Assembly (NCBI GenBank): GCA_016783865.1
Contig: JADHVS010000118.1
Span: forward strand, 1-13,299
DNA: 13,299 nucleotides
Direction: 5' to 3'
Source of the DNA: Bacteroidales bacterium
GTDB lineage: Bacteria; Bacteroidota; Bacteroidia; Bacteroidales; SM23-62
Below the pieces are notes generated by a model. That model did not search any database, had not been told where the DNA came from, and worked only from the letters and a program-made list of their open reading frames with translations. Of the stretch, positions 5,510-13,256 are shown one piece after another; position 1 is the stretch's first letter, and each line of letters starts with the position of its first letter. A program made the position numbers and the translations under genes.

Positions 5510-6613
5510 ATGAACAATTTCTTAAGATATTTTCTGATCATTCTGGGAGTGGCCCTGCTTGGTTTTCTTTTGTGGTACTTTTCTTCCATCGTAGCTTATA
5601 TCCTTATCGCCGGGGTTTTTGCGCTGATTGGAAGGCCAGTAGTGGATATACTGAGCAAAGCAAGGATCTGGAAATTTAAAATGCCTCGTCCCCTGAGCGC
5701 CCTTATCACCCTGTTATTATTATGGGTAGTGGTGATCGGTTTCTTCAGGATTTTCATTCCCCTGATAGCCAATCAGGCCAATGAATTATCAAATATCGAT
5801 ACGGACCTTGTTATTGAGAAACTGGAAGGCCCCATTCAAAGGATCGAAAAAGTTTATTACGATTATGGAATAGGGCAGGATTCAAATCTGTCCTTCGAAG
5901 ATTTTCTCAATGACAAAGTTGGTTCGATACTTGGCATATCAATAGTTTCTGACTTTTTCTCTTACATATTCAGTCTTCTTGGCAATATTTTCATCGCAAT
6001 TTTTTCTATCTCATTTATACTGTTTTTCTTCCTCAAAGACCAGTCGATGTTCGCTGATTCACTTGTATTGCTTGTTCCTCAAAAACACGAAGAAGCAGTA
6101 CGGAAGGCCCTTTCTTCAACGAGAAAATTATTAATGAGATATTTTATCGGGATTGGTGGACAGATAATAGCCATAATTATCACCATCTCCATCGGCATGA
6201 CGATCGTGGGTATCGAATTTCAAACGGCACTTATTATTGGATTGATTATTGGCCTGATCAATGTTATTCCATATGTTGGTCCCTGGATTGGTGGAGCCAT
6301 CGGAATTGTCCTGGGTTTGGCCACACATATCCATCTCGATTTTACAACCGAATTGTTGCCTATGGTTGGCTATATGCTTCTGGTCGTACTGATTGTTCAG
6401 GTAATGGATAATATTTTTTTCCAACCCCTTATCTTTTCAAGCAGCGTGAAAGCACATCCCCTGGAAATTTTCCTGGTGATTCTGATAGCCGGCACACTGG
6501 CGGGAATTACCGGAATGATCCTGGCTATTCCTACTTATACAGTCATCCGTGTTTTTGCAAAAGAATTCCTGAATAAGTTCAGGGTTGTTCAAAAATTAAC
6601 AAGGAATATATAA
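5510..6613 (+). CDS. AI-2E family transporter (PerM/YdiK/YhhT-like integral membrane protein)
   Basis: 367 residues, typical for the family (PF01594). There is an N-terminal pair of membrane segments (about 7-45), a third near 62-84, then a soluble amphipathic stretch (about 90-140), a segment at about 150-175 ending in FFLKDQ, and a C-terminal cluster of four or five segments (215-350). Hallmarks are the NVIPYVGPWIG loop (251-261), QPLIFSSSVKAHPLEIF (305-321) and the ILAIPTYTVIRVFAKEF end (337-353). Characterised members differ in role: AI-2 export has been proposed for TqsA and Na+/H+ exchange for others, so no substrate should be assumed. The ATG at 5510 follows a purine-rich GAAGGA. The next gene begins 49 bp later on the same strand. 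Confidence 0.9.
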   Translation: MNNFLRYFLIILGVALLGFLLWYFSSIVAYILIAGVFALIGRPVVDILSKARIWKFKMPRPLSALITLLLLWVVVIGFFRIFIPLIANQANELSNIDTDLVIEKLEGPIQRIEKVYYDYGIGQDSNLSFEDFLNDKVGSILGISIVSDFFSYIFSLLGNIFIAIFSISFILFFFLKDQSMFADSLVLLVPQKHEEAVRKALSSTRKLLMRYFIGIGGQIIAIIITISIGMTIVGIEFQTALIIGLIIGLINVIPYVGPWIGGAIGIVLGLATHIHLDFTTELLPMVGYMLLVVLIVQVMDNIFFQPLIFSSSVKAHPLEIFLVILIAGTLAGITGMILAIPTYTVIRVFAKEFLNKFRVVQKLTRNI

Positions 6614-6635
6614 CAGTCGTTCCTGCCAATTTTAA

Positions 6636-6643
6636 TATATTTA
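6636..6643 (+). promoter_or_regulatory. Candidate -7 promoter element for the PKD/T9SS protein gene
   Basis: TATATTTA fits the Bacteroidota -7 consensus except at the last base and lies 19 bp before the ATG at 6663. It would imply a very short leader. No -33 box is evident; read-through from the upstream gene is an alternative. Confidence 0.3.
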
Positions 6644-6662
6644 GGGGCGAAACAGCCAATTA

Positions 6663-7502
6663 ATGAAGTTCTTAAGGATTTTACAACTATCGCTATTACT
6701 GGTTTGCCCACTTACCATCTTCGCACAGAATATACCTTTTGTGGCCGATACTGTATCTGGTTGCGATACGCTCCGGGTTAATTTCAGGTTTATAAATTTG
6801 CCTGGAACCGATACGATCACGACGCTTGACTGGGATTTTGGCAACGGGCAAACGGCTGCCGGTAAGATGGATCATGATATCCTTTATAACACCACCGGTG
6901 TATACGATGTCTCCATCACGATAAATAATAATACCACCCTCACAAGGGAGGATTATATCTCTGTTTTTAATACTCCTGATCCATTTTTTATATATCGGGA
7001 TTATTCCGATAGCCTGGTAATCGGGACATATACTTATTTATTCAGGAATGTTGACCAGCTGGATAATACCCTGGAATATCAATACTTTTGGGACATGGGA
7101 ACAGAAAACCATCCAACCAGCAGGTCTGTTATGCATACTTTCATGGAGGCTGGGCTCCATAATGTTATGCTACGCGTGAGCCATAACATGGGTTGTTCCG
7201 CATCAATGACCAGGATGATTGAGGTGAGAGACACCCTGATTCTTCCAAATGTTTTTTCCCCGAACGGCGACAACATCAATGATTACTTCAAAGTGGCCAC
7301 CAATGGATTAACGATTTTTTCGGTAAAGATTTTCAGCCGGTCAGGAATCCTGGTTTATGAGGCACAATCTCCAACCATTATCTGGGATGGAAGGAATATG
7401 TCGGGTCAGGAACTGCCACCAGATACCTACTATGTGATAATAAAACCAATGGATTCTTCCAGTATATTTAAAACGACCGGATTTATCAGGCTGTTCAGAT
7501 AA
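6663..7502 (+). CDS. Secreted PKD-domain protein with type B type IX secretion C-terminal domain
   Basis: 279 residues. There is a Sec signal peptide (MKFLRILQLS..., cleavage near FAQ at 20-22). The first PKD-like domain is about 30-102, with the family motif WDFGNG at 57-62 and the closing 'TTGVYDVSITI' strand. A second, more divergent one at about 107-189 has WDMGTEN and 'AGLHNVMLRV'. The C-terminus (about 191-279) is the gliding-motility-associated CHU_C domain: LPNVFSPNGDNIND (194-207), IFSRSGILVYEA, a WDG turn (241-243), and a final TTGFIRLFR strand. This domain is the type B sorting signal recognised by the type IX secretion system, so the protein is predicted to be exported across the outer membrane and may stay at the surface. 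It is small for the class, with only the PKD modules as cargo. No T9SS machinery gene is in the window. Confidence 0.9.
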   Translation: MKFLRILQLSLLLVCPLTIFAQNIPFVADTVSGCDTLRVNFRFINLPGTDTITTLDWDFGNGQTAAGKMDHDILYNTTGVYDVSITINNNTTLTREDYISVFNTPDPFFIYRDYSDSLVIGTYTYLFRNVDQLDNTLEYQYFWDMGTENHPTSRSVMHTFMEAGLHNVMLRVSHNMGCSASMTRMIEVRDTLILPNVFSPNGDNINDYFKVATNGLTIFSVKIFSRSGILVYEAQSPTIIWDGRNMSGQELPPDTYYVIIKPMDSSSIFKTTGFIRLFR

Positions 7503-7593
7503 AACAGGGAGGTTTTGTTGTACGGAAGTTGTGTTTCTTATATCAATTTTAAATAAGATCGTTAATACCCTGGTTATCCTTTGCTTAAAAAAA

Positions 7594-7620
7594 TCCCTGG
7601 CAGTAACCGACCACCAGGGA
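7594..7620 (-). terminator. Hairpin terminator between convergent genes
   Basis: Perfect 7-bp arms TCCCTGG (7594-7600) and CCAGGGA (7614-7620) flank a 13-nt loop. On the minus strand the stem is followed by A and a run of seven T, a good terminator for the TPR gene ending at 7642. On the plus strand AGTTTTATT follows, so it probably also stops transcripts of the PKD/T9SS gene, which ends 91 bp before it. Confidence 0.75.
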
Positions 7621-7641
7621 AGTTTTATTAATAGTTTAGAA

Positions 7642-8703
7642 TTACTTTTCAGCCAGCGGGGTAAACAGCTCAAGAGCCGGATCCAATGGATATTCAGGTG
7701 TGTAGGGATCCAGGGCCATAGCTTCCTTCCATAATTCATCTGATTTCTCCTGGTCACCCGTTATTTCTTTTATTCTCGCCTGGCAGGCAATGACAAATGC
7801 TTTCATCGGGTTTGGGGGCTGTGATTCGAAATAGGTACCCGCAAGTTCCTCAGCGATCAAATCGTAGTCGATCTCCGATACTTGCTCCTGTCCTGCTGAA
7901 AACACAAGGTACCGCATCATCCAGGGTACCTGTGCTCCCATTTCCGGGTCCAGTTTAATAGATTTATTGATACATTCAAATGCCTTCAAAGTCTCTCCCG
8001 AATTCAAATATGCCATGCCTGATAAATCTTCGGCAGTTGCATTATCAGGATATTTCTCTGTCAGCTCCAGACAGCGGTCTACAGTAACCTGTTTCTCTTC
8101 AACCATCGAACGGGCTTTTACACCCATCACCTCATCCGATGCTTCAATTTTCTTAGTTAATTCCTCAAGAATGGTTGCATTACTATTAGTAAGCTCTGGC
8201 TCTGTAACATACCATTCAAGTTTTGAAAGCAGGAGTTCAGGATCATCCGGATTCAACTCAAGCTCCTTCTCAAAGATTTCATACTTCTTTTGTTGATATT
8301 TCAGCGTTTCAAGGGAATCCTGGCTGAACCAGGTTTTAAAATCATAGATTACATTCGCAAAAGGATAAAACAGGGTGTTTTCAGGATCCATCTCCATGGC
8401 TGATTCAGTTATGATCAATAATGTATCTATAAATTCGAACCGGTTCACACCCATCTTTTCCATGGGCAGATAATGTAACAGGGTCCTGGCCAGCTCATAT
8501 TTTGCCAGCGCATTTGAAGGGTCAGCTGTCAGGATCGAGTCAAGCATGGCATGGGCTACTTCGGCTTTGCCATTCATCCTCAGGTCATAAGCGTCATAAA
8601 CAGCTTTGTTGTTTTTCTGGTCAATTGTACAGAAAATCATCGTACACAACAGGAAATAAATGAGAAGTGCAGTAAATTGTCTGAAAAACTTTTTTGATTT
8701 CAT
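7642..8703 (-). CDS. TPR-repeat protein with N-terminal signal/anchor segment
   Basis: The start at 8703 is preferred because a GGAGG (minus strand, 8712-8716) sits 8 nt before it and because it puts the basic MKSKKFF directly before the hydrophobic signal/anchor (about residues 9-24). An ATG at 8718, giving five extra residues with two acids, overlaps the upstream stop as TAATG and is the alternative. No canonical lipobox precedes the Cys residues. Tetratricopeptide-like helix pairs are visible soon after the signal (EVAHAMLDSILTADPSNALA), in the middle (GETLKAFECINKSIKLDPE) and near the C-terminus (GDQEKSDELWKEAMALDP). These suggest a protein-interaction scaffold facing the periplasm. The partner and function are unknown; the tight coupling to the DUF2339 membrane protein suggests a shared task. 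Confidence 0.75.
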   Translation of the reverse strand: MKSKKFFRQFTALLIYFLLCTMIFCTIDQKNNKAVYDAYDLRMNGKAEVAHAMLDSILTADPSNALAKYELARTLLHYLPMEKMGVNRFEFIDTLLIITESAMEMDPENTLFYPFANVIYDFKTWFSQDSLETLKYQQKKYEIFEKELELNPDDPELLLSKLEWYVTEPELTNSNATILEELTKKIEASDEVMGVKARSMVEEKQVTVDRCLELTEKYPDNATAEDLSGMAYLNSGETLKAFECINKSIKLDPEMGAQVPWMMRYLVFSAGQEQVSEIDYDLIAEELAGTYFESQPPNPMKAFVIACQARIKEITGDQEKSDELWKEAMALDPYTPEYPLDPALELFTPLAEK

Positions 8704-8717
8704 GATTTGGTCCTCCA

Positions 8718-11084
8718 TTATTGGTTTAGGTCTTTATTTTTCTCTTCAGTCCCGAAAAGGACTGTCCTGTATTTGATATATAGATATGATGTGATCAGCA
8801 TCAGGATACCGAGTATGATCAGGACAATGGTTTTGGAGATGGTATTCAGGTGGGCGATGTCGTAAACAAACACCTTGAGCAACGTACCGGAGAAAAGAAC
8901 GATAGCCATGATCCGCAGGTGCTTCTTCTTTTTCCAGATACCCAGTGCAATGAGCATCACGGCATACAAACCCCAGAGAATACTCAGCTCGAGTTTGTAG
9001 GATTCGGCTGTCCTGCCAAAATCGAGCCACTGGATGAGCTCAGTGCTGGCAACCACCAGAAGGGTAATGTATAATATAACATCCACGAGTACCTTGAGAT
9101 TTGACTTGAGAAATCCCTGTCTGGCATACTTAATTGATGCCCACAGGATTAATCCTATAAATGCAACATATACATACCTGACAATAATATGAAAGGATCC
9201 CCTGCTGTAATATTCACTCAGGGTTTGGTCGATATAGCTTTCCCGCAATAATCCTAATACATGGATACCGGCTGATACAACTACAAGTAGGATAAGGCCA
9301 TTGATTATCAGGTTAATAATGCCCAGGTCCCTGTTTTTTATTTTTCTTATGTTCAGGAATGATAAACCTGTTGCCAATGCCATTGTGTAGATCATTAATC
9401 CGAGTGATTTGAATGATTCAATATCGTGGTCTCCATATCTGTATCTGTATGGGATATCTGATAAAGATGACAGATCGATCTTTGTTTGAGTATACCAACG
9501 GTTAAAGCAATCGGCAATTTCAATACGGAAGATAACATAGATAAAAGAGATTAGGATGATGGGAAGCATCACATTGAAGAATTTCAACAGGTCATCCTTT
9601 GGATCAAAATGTGTTCGGTAGGCCGGATTCTTATGCAGCCAGAAAACAAATCCGAATAACAGGATAACCAGGCAGGCTGTCAGGAAATCGAAATTTTGAA
9701 ATGGTTGTGGGACGGTAGAGTCACCTGTAATAAAATTAACGGAAGACAACCATGTGATGAGCATACTCCAGGTTGTGATGAGAACAACGGCATATGATAA
9801 TCTTTCTACGAACTTAACTTTTTGTACTCTGCCGTAACCAAACAAAACCAGTCCTTCAACAAGCCATGCCAATGTTAACCAATTTTTTTTCAGCTCAATG
9901 GGAATGGCAATGGTAACAAACAGGATGGATAATCCAAGGAATAAAAATCGAAGTAAACGGTCAGGTCTTTGCCGATAGGTTAACAAGGCATATGCTCCGG
10001 CATGAATAACGGCATTGATCAGGGTATAAGTTCCTAACAGTTCCTTGCCGGTTTGATGTCCATTCAGGATCCCTAATCCAAATCCAAACAGAATAAAGGA
10101 ATTGACAAGGAGGATTAGTACATCATCGAAATTTAATTTATCATTTTTAATGAGCCTATTTACAAGGAAGATGATATAGAAGGTCGTAAAAAAGGTGGAT
10201 AAAATGACTATCGACAATGTAAAATGTTCAGCGGGATTATAATTCAGAATAAACCATGAAACAAAAATGAGCCAGGTTATGAGGAAGGAGGAATAGAAAA
10301 GGGACTTCCATTGCTTAAGCAGAGACAGGATCAGTATGCCGCCATTGATAATGGCCATAAATGGGAAAAATATCTCCGGCCTTTCATTGGTCTCAAGAAA
10401 CAGGAAGGGTATCGTATATGCACCTATCAGTCCGATATGGGCAATGACCTGTGCGTTATAGTTCAGGGCCAGGTATACGGTAGTGATGGTGATCCCAGCC
10501 ATGAGTGCGAATGACATCCAAATAGGGATCAATTCATAGTATGCATGTGCTGCATAGCTGATAAAATAAAAGATGGCCATGGATCCGCTCATCAATACTG
10601 CACTAAAATTTTCGTATTTCTGCTTTAAGCGGAAGCCAAATCCCAGCAGTCCTAATCCAACCAGGTAACCCAATACGATTCTCATCGCAGGGCTGATCCA
10701 ATCGTGATCGATGGCATATTTCACACCAATACCAACACCAATGATCAAAACCAGGATCCCGACTTTGTTGATCAGGTTTCCACCGATGAATTCTTCAAGG
10801 TTTAATTTTCTTTTGTGCTTTTCAGGAACCGCATCAGATGCGGCAACCTTTTCAGCTGATGCCTTTTTTATCTCCTCAACGGCAGGTTTGGCGGGTATAG
10901 CAGTCTCAGGTTCTGCAGGTGACAGATCTGTGCCGGCCAATTCGGCCTGTTTTCCAATCGCCTCTTTAAGCTCATTTATTTCCGCACGCTGGCGGATCAC
11001 ATCCTGCTGAAGTACAAGATGTTTAGAAGAAAGCTCTTCCAGCCTCGCCAGAAGATCTTTGTTTTTGTCTGAACTTTCGGTCAT
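8718..11084 (-). CDS. DUF2339 multi-spanning membrane protein
   Basis: 788 residues. The N-terminal 48 or so residues are heptad-like and charged (LLARLEELSSKHLVLQQDV), predicting a cytosolic coiled coil. A Pro/Ala/Glu-rich linker (about 50-95) leads to the DUF2339 core, which opens with GGNLINKVGILVLIIGVGIG and 'KYAIDHDWISPAMRIVLGYLVG', the family signature. The rest is many hydrophobic helices, on the order of twenty, with short loops; one larger soluble loop lies near the middle (FNRWYTQTKIDLSSL). DUF2339 proteins are widespread in Bacteroidota and Proteobacteria and their function is not established. The stop codon shares a base with an ATG of the downstream TPR gene, so the two are translationally coupled. 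Upstream lies a 201-bp repeat-rich gap. Confidence 0.9.
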   Translation of the reverse strand: MTESSDKNKDLLARLEELSSKHLVLQQDVIRQRAEINELKEAIGKQAELAGTDLSPAEPETAIPAKPAVEEIKKASAEKVAASDAVPEKHKRKLNLEEFIGGNLINKVGILVLIIGVGIGVKYAIDHDWISPAMRIVLGYLVGLGLLGFGFRLKQKYENFSAVLMSGSMAIFYFISYAAHAYYELIPIWMSFALMAGITITTVYLALNYNAQVIAHIGLIGAYTIPFLFLETNERPEIFFPFMAIINGGILILSLLKQWKSLFYSSFLITWLIFVSWFILNYNPAEHFTLSIVILSTFFTTFYIIFLVNRLIKNDKLNFDDVLILLVNSFILFGFGLGILNGHQTGKELLGTYTLINAVIHAGAYALLTYRQRPDRLLRFLFLGLSILFVTIAIPIELKKNWLTLAWLVEGLVLFGYGRVQKVKFVERLSYAVVLITTWSMLITWLSSVNFITGDSTVPQPFQNFDFLTACLVILLFGFVFWLHKNPAYRTHFDPKDDLLKFFNVMLPIILISFIYVIFRIEIADCFNRWYTQTKIDLSSLSDIPYRYRYGDHDIESFKSLGLMIYTMALATGLSFLNIRKIKNRDLGIINLIINGLILLVVVSAGIHVLGLLRESYIDQTLSEYYSRGSFHIIVRYVYVAFIGLILWASIKYARQGFLKSNLKVLVDVILYITLLVVASTELIQWLDFGRTAESYKLELSILWGLYAVMLIALGIWKKKKHLRIMAIVLFSGTLLKVFVYDIAHLNTISKTIVLIILGILMLITSYLYIKYRTVLFGTEEKNKDLNQ

Positions 11085-11122
11085 GGTATTAGAGATTTAG
11101 TTGTTGGTTCCCGATGAATCCT

Positions 11123-11241
11123 GCGAGCGCATTGGCTTCGCCGAACTCAGAAACTCGTTTCCCCGTAGCTTGCTGCGGGGTTAGCGAGCGCAATTAAAAA
11201 TTTATATAAAGGATCGATGATTCCTCGCAGCTTGCTGCCTG
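11123..11241. repeat. REP-like intergenic repeat cluster
   Basis: In the gap between the DUF2339 and symporter genes, CCCCGTAG-CTTG-CTGCGGGG (11161-11180) is a perfect 8-bp stem with one G-T wobble. A degraded second copy containing CTCGCAGCTTGCTGC follows at 11225-11239. The nonamer GCGAGCGCA occurs at 11123-11131 and 11184-11192. The shared CAGCTTGCTG core resembles palindromic repeats scattered in many Bacteroidota intergenic regions. No T-tract follows, so this is not a simple terminator. Confidence 0.65.
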
Positions 11242-11259
11242 AGAAAAGAATAGTACGGG

Positions 11260-11278
11260 TGATCGGGATGCACGATCA
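11260..11278 (-). terminator. Possible hairpin after the symporter gene
   Basis: TGATCG (11260-11265) and CGATCA (11273-11278) form a 6-bp stem with a 7-nt loop, 7 bp beyond the stop codon at 11286. No T-run follows on the minus strand. It could be a weak terminator, an RNA 3'-end protecting hairpin, or the edge of the adjoining repeat cluster. Confidence 0.3.
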
Positions 11279-11285
11279 GAAAAGG

Positions 11286-12152
11286 TTAAAGGTATCTCTT
11301 CGCAACGTATCCGAACAGCCAGGATGAGAAGAATGAAAACGATCCATATACTACAGCCACCAGGGCCATGTTGTAATTGTTGAGTAAAGTGCCTGCAACA
11401 AATATGGCAAGCGCACTGTTTTGTAATCCCACCTCAACAGCAATGGTGACTTTATTTTTCTTATTCAGTCCAAACAAAGCAGGCACATAATAACCGGCTA
11501 ACATGGATAAGAGATTCAATGCAAATGTAAATGGGATTAAGAATAAGAAACTATTAACATGCCTACGACTGCCGTCTTGTTCAAGAAATATAATACCGGC
11601 ATAAACCGCAATTAATAAGATAGGCAATATGTATCTGAATGGTTCTTCCAGTTTTTCTGCAAATGCAGTTTTCCATCTGCGGATGATTATTCCGAGGGCT
11701 GCTGGTATGATTGTAAGTATGAATATTTGGAGAACAGCATTCCCAACAGGCATGTGAATTCTTGTTTTTTCATCCATAAAAACAAGCATTGTCAGCATAA
11801 CAAAAAAGGGGATCTTAATGGTTGAGAATAATCCATTTGCAACTGTTATGGAGAGGGATAGGGCGACATTTGTTTTTAACATATAATTTACCAGGTTTGC
11901 ACTTGCACCACCCGGACACATAGCTATGATTACCAATCCAACAGCATATTCAGGATCAAGTTTTGTAATCAGTGCTATAGCAAATGCAATAATCGGCAAA
12001 ATGAGCATCTGACTCAGAAAACCAATAATTATATTTTTGGGTTTGAGAATAATATTTTTGATATCCTTCAAAGTGATTGACAAACCAAGCCCAAGAGTTA
12101 CGATTACCAAGGTGATCGGGAGAAGAATATCTGAAAAAAAATCTGCTGACAT
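11286..12152 (-). CDS. Bile acid:sodium symporter (BASS/SBF) family transporter
   Basis: 288 residues with about nine to ten hydrophobic segments filling the whole length, as in bacterial BASS proteins of the ASBT fold. Conserved elements are CPGGASANLVNYMLKTN (79-95), the first crossover helix, followed by ALSLSITVAN, and the second crossover VEVGLQNSALA (239-249), where E240 and Q244 occupy the positions that coordinate Na+ in solved homologues. The core carrier machinery therefore looks intact. The substrate is not readable: the family moves bile acids, pantothenate, pyruvate and other organic anions with Na+, and in this phylum 'bile acid' is only the family name. A good TATCTTTG promoter sits just upstream, so it is probably transcribed alone, separately from the response regulator 106 bp upstream. 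Confidence 0.92.
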   Translation of the reverse strand: MSADFFSDILLPITLVIVTLGLGLSITLKDIKNIILKPKNIIIGFLSQMLILPIIAFAIALITKLDPEYAVGLVIIAMCPGGASANLVNYMLKTNVALSLSITVANGLFSTIKIPFFVMLTMLVFMDEKTRIHMPVGNAVLQIFILTIIPAALGIIIRRWKTAFAEKLEEPFRYILPILLIAVYAGIIFLEQDGSRRHVNSFLFLIPFTFALNLLSMLAGYYVPALFGLNKKNKVTIAVEVGLQNSALAIFVAGTLLNNYNMALVAVVYGSFSFFSSWLFGYVAKRYL

Positions 12153-12169
12153 GGCCGTGAAAATATCGG

Positions 12170-12201
12170 CAAAGATAGGGAAAAGAGCATAAGGTCTGAA
12201 A
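12170..12201 (-). promoter_or_regulatory. Promoter for the BASS-family transporter gene
   Basis: On the minus strand TATCTTTG (12177-12170) matches the Bacteroidota -7 consensus TAnnTTTG exactly. TTTC (12201-12198), one base off the -33 TTTG, lies 20 bp upstream, the expected spacing. Transcription would begin about 10 nt before the ATG at 12152, a short leader. This is the best promoter in the window. Confidence 0.55.
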
Positions 12202-12214
12202 TAATTCAGGGGAG

Positions 12215-12238
12215 TCCGGTGGCTGTGGGTTCACCGGA
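12215..12238 (-). terminator. Hairpin downstream of the response regulator gene (possible terminator)
   Basis: TCCGGTG (12215-12221) and CACCGGA (12232-12238) form a perfect GC-rich 7-bp stem with a 10-nt loop, 20 bp past the response-regulator stop and just upstream of the symporter promoter. Its position suits a terminator, but no T-tract follows, so termination would be inefficient or factor-dependent. Confidence 0.35.
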
Positions 12239-12258
12239 ACAATTCGGAAATGATTTTT

Positions 12259-12672
12259 TTACAGGTAAGTGGCCAGGGTCTTTATGACCAGGTCCGGGAT
12301 GATGGGTTTTCTGATAATCTGTGAACAGCCTGCTTCCATGATATTGTTCTCAGCAAATTCCTCTGTGTAAGCGGTTTGAGCAACAATAGGCAGGTCTTTC
12401 CTGATTTTTTTTATGTCCCTTGTTGCCTCAATTCCATTCTTTTCCGGCATCTGGATGTCCATCAATACAAGGTCGATGTTTTCATGGTCAAGACATATTG
12501 CTACGGCTTCCATGCCATTTTTTGCCCAGATCAATTTAGCCCGGGTATCTATTAAAATGGCTTCCAGCAGGAGAAAATTGGTATAAATATCATCCGCAAT
12601 TAAAATTGTTTTATCTGACCAATCTATATCTTTCCTCATTTCTTTGTGGCTAATGGATGTTATGATTTCCAT
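12259..12672 (-). CDS. Stand-alone response regulator receiver domain protein
   Basis: 137 residues consisting of a short N-terminal tail (about 1-20) and one complete receiver domain with no output domain. All phosphorylation-site residues are present: the acidic pair D27-D28 (ILIADD), the phosphoacceptor D72 in LMDIQMP, the switch T100 in AQTAYT, and K122 in IRKPI. The domain resembles the receivers found at the C-terminus of hybrid histidine kinases. A single-domain receiver usually works as a phosphorelay shuttle or a direct protein-binding switch rather than as a DNA-binding regulator. The cognate kinase is not in the window. The gene begins 9 bp after the stop of the upstream unrecognised gene and is probably co-transcribed with it. 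A start 11 codons later (MRKDIDW) is possible. Confidence 0.92.
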   Translation of the reverse strand: MEIITSISHKEMRKDIDWSDKTILIADDIYTNFLLLEAILIDTRAKLIWAKNGMEAVAICLDHENIDLVLMDIQMPEKNGIEATRDIKKIRKDLPIVAQTAYTEEFAENNIMEAGCSQIIRKPIIPDLVIKTLATYL

Positions 12673-12681
12673 AAAGAGTAT

Positions 12682-13167
12682 TTAAACTACTTTTAGTTTG
12701 ATATTATTTTTCCTGGAAGAATGATTACTAAAATTTTTCTTTTTCATCTTCTGGTCAACCTGATCTGCATCCCGGCAACTGTCGGGGGCAATAAGTTCAA
12801 GGTGTTCTTTTACAAAACCGGCTTGTTTGTAAGATAAGAAAGATACCAGGTTCTGATAATTTCGAACAGCTTGTAATAGTTTTTCGATCTGATCCCCGAC
12901 CTCACGCAGGCCATTAGCATGATGCAGCAGCTTTTCAATTGATCCCGGATCGGCGATACCTGACAGCAAGCCTTCATGGTTTACAGCCACCTTCAGGACT
13001 TTCCTGACAAATTCTTCGATAAAGGGAGAATTTGAATATCCATAAAAAGGTACTAATGCCGGATCATACGGGATGAGTGATTTCATGCTCCGGATCATAT
13101 CCAGCATCAGTTTCCTTGTGCCCGGATCAAGCTCTATGCAACGGTTAAAGGGGCTGAGATCTTCCAT
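12682..13167 (-). CDS. Hypothetical helical cytosolic protein upstream of a response regulator
   Basis: 161 residues; not recognised with confidence. It has no signal peptide or membrane segment. Predicted from composition, it is almost entirely helical. A region around 47-60 reads 'SPFIEEFVRKVLKVA', then 'NGLREVGDQIEKLLQAVRNYQNLV' (about 85-108) and 'SYKQAGFVKEHLELIAP'. The layout (a few residues on 'FVEE..L..A', then long helices) is loosely reminiscent of a small Bacteroidota family of uncharacterised helical proteins, but this is only an impression. The last 22 residues are strongly basic (KMKKKNFSNHSSRKNNIKLK) and probably unstructured. The 9-bp gap to the response regulator suggests a functional pair, for example a partner that the receiver binds, which is inference. 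Base composition is like that of its neighbours. Confidence 0.7.
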   Translation of the reverse strand: MEDLSPFNRCIELDPGTRKLMLDMIRSMKSLIPYDPALVPFYGYSNSPFIEEFVRKVLKVAVNHEGLLSGIADPGSIEKLLHHANGLREVGDQIEKLLQAVRNYQNLVSFLSYKQAGFVKEHLELIAPDSCRDADQVDQKMKKKNFSNHSSRKNNIKLKVV

Positions 13168-13197
13168 AGCATTGGAATCAGGGAATTTCAGAATGGA

Positions 13198-13240
13198 ATG
13201 TAACCCGGCAAACGGCTATGTTCCCAATACCGGATTACAT
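13198..13240. repeat. Imperfect inverted repeat upstream of the helical protein gene
   Basis: ATGTAACCCGG (13198-13208) and CCGGATTACAT (13230-13240) are 11-bp arms with one mismatch around a 21-bp spacer. They lie 31-73 bp before the start at 13167. A regulator site or a transcript hairpin is possible; nothing decides between them. Confidence 0.35.
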
Positions 13241-13256
13241 ACCGTATCTGATTAAA

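Noticed and set aside
6131..6424. Antisense open frame within the AI-2E family gene
   Set aside because: Asn/Gln/His-rich translation is the usual antisense of Ile/Leu/Val codons in a membrane protein.
7341..7757. Minus-strand open frame of 138 codons spanning the end of the PKD/T9SS gene and the start of the TPR gene's 3' end
   Set aside because: It overlaps two well-supported genes and runs through the terminator hairpin between them; its translation has no family resemblance.
8746..9030. Second minus-strand frame inside the DUF2339 gene
   Set aside because: Shifted-frame shadow of a membrane-protein region; the DUF2339 frame is clearly continuous here, so no frameshift is indicated.
10711..11010. 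Plus-strand frame of 99 codons opposite the N-terminal region of DUF2339
   Set aside because: Antisense to the Ala/Pro/Glu linker and first membrane segment of a strong gene; its apparent hydrophobicity is a by-product.
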